Shown here piece by piece: positions 16,758 through 24,342 of a DNA stretch of 53,518 nucleotides (its first letter is position 1; every line of letters starts with the position of its first letter). The stretch comes from Erythrobacteraceae bacterium (GTDB lineage: Bacteria; Pseudomonadota; Alphaproteobacteria; Sphingomonadales; Sphingomonadaceae), in NCBI GenBank assembly GCA_947479055.1, contig CANJYE010000021.1:1-53518 (forward strand). The letters run 5' to 3'. The notes beneath the pieces are model-generated. The model was not told the origin of the DNA and searched no databases. It was given only the letters and a program-made list of their open reading frames with translations. A program made the position numbers and the translations under genes.

Positions 16758-17899
16758 TGTCCGAACGCCCCCAGCTTACCGGTGCGGACGATACCCTGTT
16801 CCACCAGACCTCCGATCCGATGGCCTATACGCCATGGTCGGACCACCGCTTCTTCGATCGCAGCGTCTATGGCGTCTATGCTCCCGATCACAGCGTGCAC
16901 ATCCTGACGTCAATGGGCGTCTACAAGAACATGGATGTGCTCGATGGCTTCGTGATGGCGCAGGTCCACCGCGAGACGCAGTACAACCAGCGCTATTCGC
17001 GGCGGCTCTCGCTCGATTACGACCGCGTTGGGCTCGGCCCGCTCCAGTTTGACGTGATCGAGCCGATGAAGCGGCATCGCATCTGGCTGGCCGAAGGGGA
17101 TCATCCGGTCAGCTTCGACCTGGAATGGAACGCGGTGCTGCCGGGTCATCTCGAAGCGCGCCACGAAGTGCGCCACCACGGGCGGCTGGTGCGCAATTAT
17201 TCGCGCTTCGACCAGTTCGCCATGTCAACCGGCTGGATCAGGATTGCCGGCCAGACCTATGATGTGAAGGACTGGTTTTCCTGGCGCGATCATGCCTGGG
17301 GCGTGCGGCCGGGTGTCGGCGGCTATGAACCCAACACCGGCGCGCTGGACACGGCGGACGGTTATCTGGCGATCTATTTCTGGTTCCTGACCGAGGATTT
17401 CGGCGGTTTCATCCAGACCCAGGAGAACGGCGCGGGCGAGATGAAATATCTCAATGGCGTGATCCAGTCGCGCCATGGCGGGCCGGACCTGCATGTCACC
17501 AAGGTGGAGCATGACATCACCTTCGAGCCGGACACCCGCATCTACAGCGGGCTGAAGATCCGCTTCGCCACCGATGACGGGCAGGAATGGGAGGGCAAAG
17601 CCGAGCCGCTGGGGCGGGGCTGGGTGTTCAAGGGCTCCGGCTACAACAATGGCTACAATGACGAGCGCGGGCTGGGCTTTTTCCGGGGCGACTATCTCGA
17701 GGAGAAGGACGCCTATGGCATCACCCATCCCGAAGACGTGGTTTTCCCCGATGGCAGCATCGGCCGTCCGCTCCATCGTGAGCAATTCGCGCGGGTGATG
17801 GTGAACGGCAAGAGCGGGCAGGCGCATTGCGTGGTCCAGTCCACGGGCGAGCACAAGCGCTATGGCTTGGGGGGCGAGGCGGGGCAGCTGCCGGTCTGA
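16757..17899 (+). CDS. CrtC-like (DUF7064/DUF7065-type) protein, paralogue of 8498-9517
   Basis: This 380-residue beta-rich protein contains VKDWFSWRDHAWGVRPG. It matches the R-D-x-x-W-G motif of CrtC/AttH-like double-lipocalin proteins and resembles VRDRSWG in the protein at 8498-9517. Likely ligands are hydrophobic terpenoid- or steroid-like molecules, but the reaction is unknown. No signal peptide is seen. The ATG at 16757-16759 overlaps the previous TGA, so it is the third gene of the operon with the phosphotransferase-fold protein and the small helical protein. A TonB receptor gene follows; the other copy also sits beside a receptor. Confidence 0.7.
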   Translation: MSERPQLTGADDTLFHQTSDPMAYTPWSDHRFFDRSVYGVYAPDHSVHILTSMGVYKNMDVLDGFVMAQVHRETQYNQRYSRRLSLDYDRVGLGPLQFDVIEPMKRHRIWLAEGDHPVSFDLEWNAVLPGHLEARHEVRHHGRLVRNYSRFDQFAMSTGWIRIAGQTYDVKDWFSWRDHAWGVRPGVGGYEPNTGALDTADGYLAIYFWFLTEDFGGFIQTQENGAGEMKYLNGVIQSRHGGPDLHVTKVEHDITFEPDTRIYSGLKIRFATDDGQEWEGKAEPLGRGWVFKGSGYNNGYNDERGLGFFRGDYLEEKDAYGITHPEDVVFPDGSIGRPLHREQFARVMVNGKSGQAHCVVQSTGEHKRYGLGGEAGQLPV

Positions 17900-17948
17900 C
17901 TGTCCCTTCAGGGGTGCCGATCCTTGACAATTGGCGACTCCGACTTGC

Positions 17949-17981
17949 CCGCCATGGCAGTCCTGGTGACTGCCATGGCGG
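17949..17981. repeat. Perfect 14-bp inverted repeat hairpin
   Basis: CCGCCATGGCAGTC and GACTGCCATGGCGG form a perfect 14-bp stem with a 5-base loop (ctggt), 50 bases after the CrtC-like gene and 160 bases before the receptor start. No T-run follows. It may be a Rho-assisted terminator, a leader structure or an operator for the receptor gene. Confidence 0.65.
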
Positions 17982-18048
17982 TCGGCCTTAGACTGCTGGC
18001 GTGGCGCTTAAGCTGGCGCTGCGGGAAGGCGAAGCGGTGGATCGGCAA

Positions 18049-18062
18049 GTTGTATAGACAAC
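18049..18062. promoter_or_regulatory. Candidate GntR-type operator
   Basis: GTTGT-atag-ACAAC is a 5+5 inverted repeat 80 bases before the receptor start. TTGT...ACAA resembles the NyGTxxACNy pattern bound by GntR/FadR-type repressors. A TTGACG at 18067-18072 could be a -35 element. This is inference from motif shape only; no GntR gene is in the window. Confidence 0.35.
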
Positions 18063-18142
18063 AAACTTGACGTAAGCTGCATTCGCGGTCATGAATGGCA
18101 ACGGAGGGCGCAGCAGATCGCCCCATACAGGGAGTAGGTAGC

Positions 18143-20632
18143 ATGCGTATCGCGCGGATTGGCACGCTTTGTGCCGTTTCAATCATGTCACTGGCCATGG
18201 CCGATATGGCTCATGCACAGCAGGCCGAAGAAAAGGGCCTGGGCGAAATCATCGTCACCGCGCGCAAGAGGTCGGAAAGCGTGCTGGAAGTGCCGGTTGC
18301 GGTTACCGCGGTCAGCGCCGCCCAGCTGGAGCGGGCCGGTGTCAGCGATCTGGGCAGCCTGTCGCGCGTCGCCCCGCAGGTGATCATCGCGCAGGGCGAT
18401 TCGGGCGCGGGCGCATCCTTCTCCATTCGCGGCCTCGGCAGCCCGCATACCGATGCGGGGCTGGAGCAGAGCGTGACGGTGAACGTCGATGGCATCTCCT
18501 TCTCGCGCGGCAATCTGGTCGGGCTCGGCCTGTTCGATGTCGAGCAGCTCGAAGTGCTGAAAGGCCCGCAGGCGCTGTTCTTCGGCAAGAACTCGCCCGC
18601 AGGCGTGATCGCGGTGCACACCAACGGCGGCACTGACACGCTCAAGGGCTATGTTCGTGCCGGCTACGAGTTCGAAGCCAAGGAAATCTATGGCGAAGCG
18701 GCGATTTCCGGCCCGCTGAGCGAAACCCTGAAGGGCCGCATCGCGGTTCGCGGTTCGTCGATGAAGGGCTGGATGAAGAACGTCGCTCGCCCGCTGACCG
18801 CTGCGCAGAACCCGCTTTATGGCGTGCTGGGCGTCGGCTCGCCCGGTGCCGCCCACAAGGACGGGCCGGGCAACAAGGACCTGCTCGGCCGCATCACGCT
18901 GAAATGGGAACCTTCGTCCGATTTCGATGCCGAACTGAAGGTCGCCGGTGCCCGCCACAAGGACAATGGCAGCACCACTCAGGCCTATTGCTATGACGCT
19001 GTCGGCCCGGTGGAGCGTGGCAACGTCGATCCCTTCGCGGATTGCAAGTTCGACAACAAGTTCACCAGCGTGGGCATCGATCCCTCGCTGATCCATGACT
19101 GGCCGGTGATGCACAAGGATGGTTCGCCGTTCGGCAAGATGAACGCGATGACCGCCTCGCTCAACATGAACTACCACATCGGCGACGATCTGACGCTGAC
19201 CTCGGTGACCGGCTACCTCAAGATGAAGTATCGCCAATCGAACGACTATTCCTTCACCAGCTTTGGCGGCATTCCGGTTGCACTGGGTGAGGATTTCAGA
19301 AGCTGGTCGCAGGAATTGCGCCTCGCCAGCGATTTCGACGCACCGATCAATTTCATGCTCGGCGCCTATTACGAGGACCAGAAGCGCGGCTCCACCGTGA
19401 ACAGCTACCTGTTCTCGGTTGGTGCGGACCCCGTCACCGGCAAGTACCACACTTTCGAGAGCACGCATGATCTGAAGGGCAAGACCGTGTCGGCCTTCGG
19501 TCAGGTCCGCTGGAATATCACCGACCAGCTCGAACTGGCCGGCGGTGTCCGCTACACCAAGGAAAAGCGCAACCAGCTCACCCAGGATCGGTTCACCCAT
19601 CCGGTCGCCGCGCCGCTGCTGGGCCTGATTGCTCCGGGCAATCTGGCACATCTGACCTTCCGCGACAGCCACTGGTCACCGGAAGCGACGCTGAGCTACA
19701 AGATCACGCCTTCGGTCATGGTCTATACCGCGTTCAAGACCGGCTATAAGTCGGGCGGTTTCTCTGCGCCTTCGCTGTTCCAGTACATGCCGGCCGTCAG
19801 GCCAAGCGGCAGCAATTGCAGCCTGCCGATTCAGGTTCCGGTCGGTGCCGGTCCGGGATCGCCGATCCGCATTCCCGACAATTGCGACTACGGGTTCAAG
19901 CCGGAAAGTTCCAAGGGCTTCGAAGCGGGGATCAAGGGCAAGCTGTTCGGCAACAAGCTGCGTTTCGACCTGACCGCCTATTCCTTCAAGTACAGCAATC
20001 TGCAGGTCACCGCCTTCAATCCTTCGACCTTCTCCTTCTTCGTGTCGAACGCGGCTTCGGCCAAGATCAAGGGTGTGGAACTCAACACGCAGTGGCAGGT
20101 CATCCCCGAACTGGTCCTGAATTTCAGCGCCACCTACAATGACGCGAAATTCGCCAAGTTCCCCAGCGGCAATTGCTGGGCCGGCGAACCCAATGTCACC
20201 ACCGGCGGCCCGCGTCCCGGGGTGTGCTTCGTCGATGCTGCTGGCAAGACCTACAACGACCTGTCGGGCGCGCGCCTGCCGCGTGCTCCCAAGGTCACTC
20301 TCAATGCCGGTTTCGACCTCAACGTTCCGGTCAGCAGCGGCCTGATGCTGGGGCTGAACGGCGACGTCGCCTGGCGTGACAGCTACGGCACGCAGGAAGA
20401 CCATCACCCCGCCGCCATCCAGAAGAGCTTCGCCCTGTTCAACGCCGGGGTGCGGGTCTATTCCGAGGATGAGCATTACGAACTGGCGCTGCTGGGCCGC
20501 AACCTCGGCAACAAATGGTACCGTGAGCTGACCTCCGGCAAGGCGTTCGGCAAGAGCACCATCACCGGCGATCTGCAGGGCGCAACCCCGCGCGGGCGCG
20601 AAGTGGCGGTTCAGGGCACCTTCCGCTTCTGA
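18143..20632 (+). CDS. TonB-dependent receptor
   Basis: This 829-residue outer-membrane receptor has a signal peptide ending DMAHA near residue 24, a TonB-box-like EIIVTARKR, a plug domain with LKGPQALFFGKNSPAG, and a barrel ending in the canonical TFRF. It resembles residues 1-817 of the receptor-OmpA fusion upstream, so the two are paralogues. TonB receptors of this sphingomonad type often import hydrophobic or plant-derived substrates of the neighbouring catabolic genes. Start ATG 18143-18145 has GGGAG upstream; in-frame codons back to 18095 are probably untranslated. A strong hairpin follows the stop. The ligand cannot be read from sequence. Confidence 0.9.
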   Translation: MRIARIGTLCAVSIMSLAMADMAHAQQAEEKGLGEIIVTARKRSESVLEVPVAVTAVSAAQLERAGVSDLGSLSRVAPQVIIAQGDSGAGASFSIRGLGSPHTDAGLEQSVTVNVDGISFSRGNLVGLGLFDVEQLEVLKGPQALFFGKNSPAGVIAVHTNGGTDTLKGYVRAGYEFEAKEIYGEAAISGPLSETLKGRIAVRGSSMKGWMKNVARPLTAAQNPLYGVLGVGSPGAAHKDGPGNKDLLGRITLKWEPSSDFDAELKVAGARHKDNGSTTQAYCYDAVGPVERGNVDPFADCKFDNKFTSVGIDPSLIHDWPVMHKDGSPFGKMNAMTASLNMNYHIGDDLTLTSVTGYLKMKYRQSNDYSFTSFGGIPVALGEDFRSWSQELRLASDFDAPINFMLGAYYEDQKRGSTVNSYLFSVGADPVTGKYHTFESTHDLKGKTVSAFGQVRWNITDQLELAGGVRYTKEKRNQLTQDRFTHPVAAPLLGLIAPGNLAHLTFRDSHWSPEATLSYKITPSVMVYTAFKTGYKSGGFSAPSLFQYMPAVRPSGSNCSLPIQVPVGAGPGSPIRIPDNCDYGFKPESSKGFEAGIKGKLFGNKLRFDLTAYSFKYSNLQVTAFNPSTFSFFVSNAASAKIKGVELNTQWQVIPELVLNFSATYNDAKFAKFPSGNCWAGEPNVTTGGPRPGVCFVDAAGKTYNDLSGARLPRAPKVTLNAGFDLNVPVSSGLMLGLNGDVAWRDSYGTQEDHHPAAIQKSFALFNAGVRVYSEDEHYELALLGRNLGNKWYRELTSGKAFGKSTITGDLQGATPRGREVAVQGTFRF

Positions 20633-20650
20633 GCCAGCAAGGCTGATGCA

Positions 20651-20689
20651 AAGCGGGGCGGTGGGGCGAAAGCCTTGCCGCCCCTGCTT
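20651..20689 (+). terminator. Hairpin terminator after the receptor
   Basis: AAGCGGGGCGG pairs with CCGCCCC-T-GCTT (one bulge), and the stem continues inward through GGC-GAAA-GCC, giving a long hairpin with a GAAA tetraloop 18 bases after the stop. Only a short GTTAC follows rather than a T-run. Confidence 0.6.
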
Positions 20690-20711
20690 GTTACAGCGAG
20701 TTAGCCGGCGC

Positions 20712-20731
20712 AATTGTTCGCGCGCACAATT
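20712..20731. promoter_or_regulatory. Inverted repeat upstream of the monooxygenase operon
   Basis: AATTGT and ACAATT are perfectly inverted with an 8-base GC-rich spacer, 143 bases before the Baeyer-Villiger monooxygenase start. The AT-rich arms stand out in this GC-rich gap and could be an operator. A second small hairpin, CCTTCC-cttttGGAAGG (20818-20834), lies in the leader. Confidence 0.4.
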
Positions 20732-20874
20732 TTCTGCTGCGCGAGAATCATGGTGGGCGCGCGAAAAGTTGCTAAGGTAAATGCGCAAGTTTGAGTTGGA
20801 ACAAGGTCCCGACCGGTCCTTCCCTTTTGGAAGGGCGGTTGAAGGGCTGCTTATGGCTCGTTTTGGAGAGTGAG

Positions 20875-22374
20875 ATGCACGCAAGGGTAGAAGGCAACAA
20901 GTCGCGAACCGTGGCTCCGGCGAAGGATCGGCGGATCGGGATCATCGGCGCGGGTCCGGGCGGCATGGCGATCGCCTACCGCTTCAAGGAAGCCGGTTAC
21001 GAGAACATCGTGATCTGGGAAAAGTCGGACGACTTCGGCGGCACCTGGAACATCAACCGCTATCCCGGGCTGGAATGCGACGTTCCCTCGCACCTCTATT
21101 CCTTCTCCTTCGACCTCAACCCGCGCTGGTCCAAGGCCTTTGCGCGGCAGCCCGAAATCCTCGAATACATGAAAGGCGCGGCCAGTCGGCTCGACCTGCG
21201 CCGCTTTGCCCGCCTCTCCACCGAAGTGGTCAAGGCGCGCTGGGACGATGAATGCACCAAATGGCGCGTCGCGCTCTCCACCGGCGAAGAAGAAGCGGTC
21301 GATATCCTGATCAGCGCGCAGGGCATGTTCAACCTGATCAAATGGCCCGAAATCGAAGGCATGGACAGCTTCGGCGGCGCTCTCGTCCATACCGCGCGCT
21401 GGCCCGAAAGCCTCGACCTCAAGGGCAAGCGCGTGGCCGTGATCGGCAGCGCGGCCACTGCCGTGCAGATGATCCCGGTGATCGCCCAGGAAGTCGCCCA
21501 GGTCGACATGTTCCAGCGCACGCCCAGCTGGGTCCTGCCCAAGGACGATCCGATCTTCGATCCGCAGACCATCGCCGCGCGCGAAGCCGACATCAGCCTC
21601 GCCCGCGAGGAACGGCTGCGGCTCTATCGCGAGATGGACGATTTCTGCCGCTGGACCGAAGTGGAAGACGACAGTCAGTTCGTTGAGGCGGGGCTCCAGA
21701 ACCTTGCCGCCGTGAACGACCCCGAAACCCGCGCCAAGCTGACGCCGGATTTCAACTGGGGCTGCGCCCGCCCGCTGTTCTCGAATGAATTCTACCCGGC
21801 CTTCAACCGCGACAACGTGGGCGTGGTGACCGACAATGTCGCGAAGATCACGCCCACTGGCATTGTCGATGGGGTCGGCACGGTGCGCGAATACGATGTC
21901 ATCATCTGCGCCACCGGCTATCATGTTGACAAGTTCCTCTCGGCGCTCGACGTCAAGGGGCGCGGCGGGCTGGATATCCAGGATGCCTGGTCCGATGGCG
22001 CGCATGCCTATCTCGGCCTCACCACCGCCGGGTTCCCGAACCTGTTCATGACCTATGGCCCGAACACCAACAACGGTTCGCTGATCACCATGGCGGAATA
22101 TGAAGCGGCCTACATGCTGCGCCATGTCCAGTGGATGGATGCCAACGATATCGCCTGGATCGACGTCAAGCCCGAGGTCGAGCAGCAGTACAACGACGAA
22201 CTGCAGGCTCAGATCGCTCAGGCCAAGCTGTGGCAGGGTGCCTGCCACAATTACTACTTCGGCAAGGGCGGGCGGATCGTCACCCAATATCCGCTGAACA
22301 TGAGCACGTTTCGCGAGAACCTGATGGTGCCGGACTGGGATAATTTCGACATCCATCAGGGCGTCCCGGTCTGA
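20875..22374 (+). CDS. Baeyer-Villiger-type flavin monooxygenase
   Basis: This 499-residue class B flavoprotein has the FAD motif GAGPGG at 25-30, the BVMO fingerprint FGGALVHTARWP at 166-177 (FxGxxxHxxxWP), and a second nucleotide motif VIGSAATAVQ. FGGTWN near the N-terminus is also typical. Such enzymes use NADPH and O2 to turn ketones into esters or lactones. Start ATG 20875 has GGAGAG upstream; the frame is open back to 20791. It is followed 67 bases later by a D-aminoacylase-like amidohydrolase, with a hairpin between. It is less similar to the two other monooxygenases at 43061 and 50108 than they are to each other. Confidence 0.87.
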   Translation: MHARVEGNKSRTVAPAKDRRIGIIGAGPGGMAIAYRFKEAGYENIVIWEKSDDFGGTWNINRYPGLECDVPSHLYSFSFDLNPRWSKAFARQPEILEYMKGAASRLDLRRFARLSTEVVKARWDDECTKWRVALSTGEEEAVDILISAQGMFNLIKWPEIEGMDSFGGALVHTARWPESLDLKGKRVAVIGSAATAVQMIPVIAQEVAQVDMFQRTPSWVLPKDDPIFDPQTIAAREADISLAREERLRLYREMDDFCRWTEVEDDSQFVEAGLQNLAAVNDPETRAKLTPDFNWGCARPLFSNEFYPAFNRDNVGVVTDNVAKITPTGIVDGVGTVREYDVIICATGYHVDKFLSALDVKGRGGLDIQDAWSDGAHAYLGLTTAGFPNLFMTYGPNTNNGSLITMAEYEAAYMLRHVQWMDANDIAWIDVKPEVEQQYNDELQAQIAQAKLWQGACHNYYFGKGGRIVTQYPLNMSTFRENLMVPDWDNFDIHQGVPV

Positions 22375-22386
22375 CCCGACAGAATA

Positions 22387-22415
22387 CACCCCGGTCCGCA
22401 GGACGGGCCGGGGTG
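22387..22415 (+). terminator. Intercistronic hairpin
   Basis: CACCCCGGTCC pairs with GGGCCGGGGTG over 11 positions (one wobble) with a 7-base loop, 12 bases after the monooxygenase stop and 26 bases before the amidohydrolase start. AT-rich CATATAAAT follows. It may attenuate read-through or protect an mRNA end. Confidence 0.55.
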
Positions 22416-22441
22416 CCATATAAATGCTTGGAGAGGCAATC

Positions 22442-24184
22442 ATGGCGGATTTCGACATCATCATTCGAGGCGGCACTATCGTTGACGGTTCGGGCAACGA
22501 ACCCTTCAAAGCCGATGTGGCGGTCAAGGACGGCAGGATTGCCCGGGTCGGCACGGTCGAGGGCGCTGCCGCCGAAGTGATCGACGCCACCGGCAGGATC
22601 GTCACCCCGGGCTTCGTCGATCTGCACACCCATTATGATGGCCAGGCGATCTGGTCGAACCGGCTGGCACCTTCATCCCGGCATGGCGTGACCACGGTGG
22701 TGGTTGGCAATTGCGGCGTAGGCTTCGCGCCCTGCCGCCCCGCCGATCACGATCTGCTGATCGCGGTGATGGAAGGGGTGGAAGACATCCCCGAAGTAGT
22801 GATGACCGAAGGCCTGCCGTGGGACTGGGAAACCTTCCCCGAATATCTCGATGCATTGGACCGGCGCGCGCGCGATATCGACGTGGCGGCCTATATCCCC
22901 CATTCGCCGCTCCGGGTCTATGCCATGGGGGAGCGCGGCGCCAACCGCGATGAAGCAACGCCCGAAGACCTTGCCCGGATGCAGGAACTGGTGTGCGAAG
23001 CGATCGATGCGGGCGCGCTGGGCTTTGCCACCTCGCGCGTGTTCGTTCACCAGACCCTTCAGGGCGTCAACATCCCCAGCTTCGAGGCCAACCAGCGCGA
23101 ATTGCTGGCGATCGGCGAAGCGATGGGCCGCAAGGGCGCCGGCCTGTTCCAGCTGGTGGCCAACATCGGCGAGGTCTATGATCGCGAAATGGCCTTCCTG
23201 GTCGAATTTGCGCAGAAGACCGGCCGCCCGGTGACTTATACGCTTGCGCAGACCAACACCGATTCCACGGGCTGGCGCCGGACGCTGGATCTGTTCGATG
23301 CGGCCAATGCACAGGGGTGCAAGATCACCGGCCAGGTCTTCCCGCGGCCCGTCGGGCTGGTGATGGGGCTCGACACCTCGGTCCATCCTTTCACTTTCTG
23401 CAAGGTCTACGAAGCCGAGCTGGCCCATCTGCCGCTGGCGGAGCGGGTGGCGAAGATGCGAAATCCTGAAATGTGCGCGCGCCTGATCGCGGACGAACCG
23501 CATGATGCCACCCAGCCGATCTACATGATGGCCCGCGATGTCGCGCGGTGCTATCCGCTGCGGACTGCGGCCGATTACGAACCCGACACCAGCAAGAGCA
23601 TTGCCCAGCTGGCCCAAGCGGCTGGCGTCAGCCCGACCGAGTACCTCTACGATTATCTGCTCGAACAGGATGGCTATTCGCTGATCTATGCGGCGCTCGC
23701 CAATTATGCCGACGGCACGCTCGATCCGGTGCTCGAGATGATGAACAACCCCAATGTCGTGGTTGGCCTGGGCGATGGCGGGGCGCATTACGGCGTGGTT
23801 TGCGATGCCAGCTATTCCACCTTCCTGCTGACCCACTGGACCCGCGACCGCGCGGGCGAACGCATGCCGCTGGCCACCGCAGTCCGCGGCCTGACCCGCG
23901 AACCGGCGGAAGTGGCCGGGATGCTGGACCGGGGCCTGCTGGCCGAAGGCTACAAGGCGGACATCAACGTGATCGACTATGATCGCCTCGAAGTGCTGAT
24001 GCCCTACATGCTGCAGGACCTGCCGGGCAATGGCCGTCGGCTCTTTCAGGAAGCCTCCGGTTTTGTCGCGACCATCGTCAGCGGCGAAGTGATCCTGCGC
24101 GATGACACGCCGACCGATGCCTTCCCGGGCAGGCTGGTGCGCGGGATGCAGAAGGATCCGGCCAGGATCGGCGTCCCGGCCTGA
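22442..24184 (+). CDS. D-aminoacylase-like amidohydrolase
   Basis: This 580-residue protein belongs to the amidohydrolase superfamily, N-acyl-D-amino-acid deacylase branch: MADFDIIIRGGTIVDGSG start, GFVDLHTHYDGQ metal motif, GNCGVGF carrying the Cys that bridges zinc in D-aminoacylase, and [10 protein letters not shown] near the end. The usual second set of zinc ligands (the THxR and SHxK histidines) is not seen; the matching regions read FQLVANIGE and VTYTLAQTN. It may hydrolyse an amide, ester or lactone other than an acyl-D-amino acid. Start 22442 has GGAGAGG upstream. It follows a Baeyer-Villiger enzyme, so opening of its product is an attractive but unproven role. Paralogue: 26599-28347. 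Confidence 0.78.
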   Translation: MADFDIIIRGGTIVDGSGNEPFKADVAVKDGRIARVGTVEGAAAEVIDATGRIVTPGFVDLHTHYDGQAIWSNRLAPSSRHGVTTVVVGNCGVGFAPCRPADHDLLIAVMEGVEDIPEVVMTEGLPWDWETFPEYLDALDRRARDIDVAAYIPHSPLRVYAMGERGANRDEATPEDLARMQELVCEAIDAGALGFATSRVFVHQTLQGVNIPSFEANQRELLAIGEAMGRKGAGLFQLVANIGEVYDREMAFLVEFAQKTGRPVTYTLAQTNTDSTGWRRTLDLFDAANAQGCKITGQVFPRPVGLVMGLDTSVHPFTFCKVYEAELAHLPLAERVAKMRNPEMCARLIADEPHDATQPIYMMARDVARCYPLRTAADYEPDTSKSIAQLAQAAGVSPTEYLYDYLLEQDGYSLIYAALANYADGTLDPVLEMMNNPNVVVGLGDGGAHYGVVCDASYSTFLLTHWTRDRAGERMPLATAVRGLTREPAEVAGMLDRGLLAEGYKADINVIDYDRLEVLMPYMLQDLPGNGRRLFQEASGFVATIVSGEVILRDDTPTDAFPGRLVRGMQKDPARIGVPA

Positions 24185-24342
24185 ATCTGGCGGGGATCGC
24201 GGCGCGCTTGCCCTCCGGGGAACGGAATCGTTGCCCCGAGTGGCGTTCTTGGTATCCGATGGCTTGCCAAGCACCCCGAAGTAGGCAAATCACTCCTCCT
24301 GTCGAGGCGGGCAAACCGCCGGGATCGGTTGAGAGGATCGGG

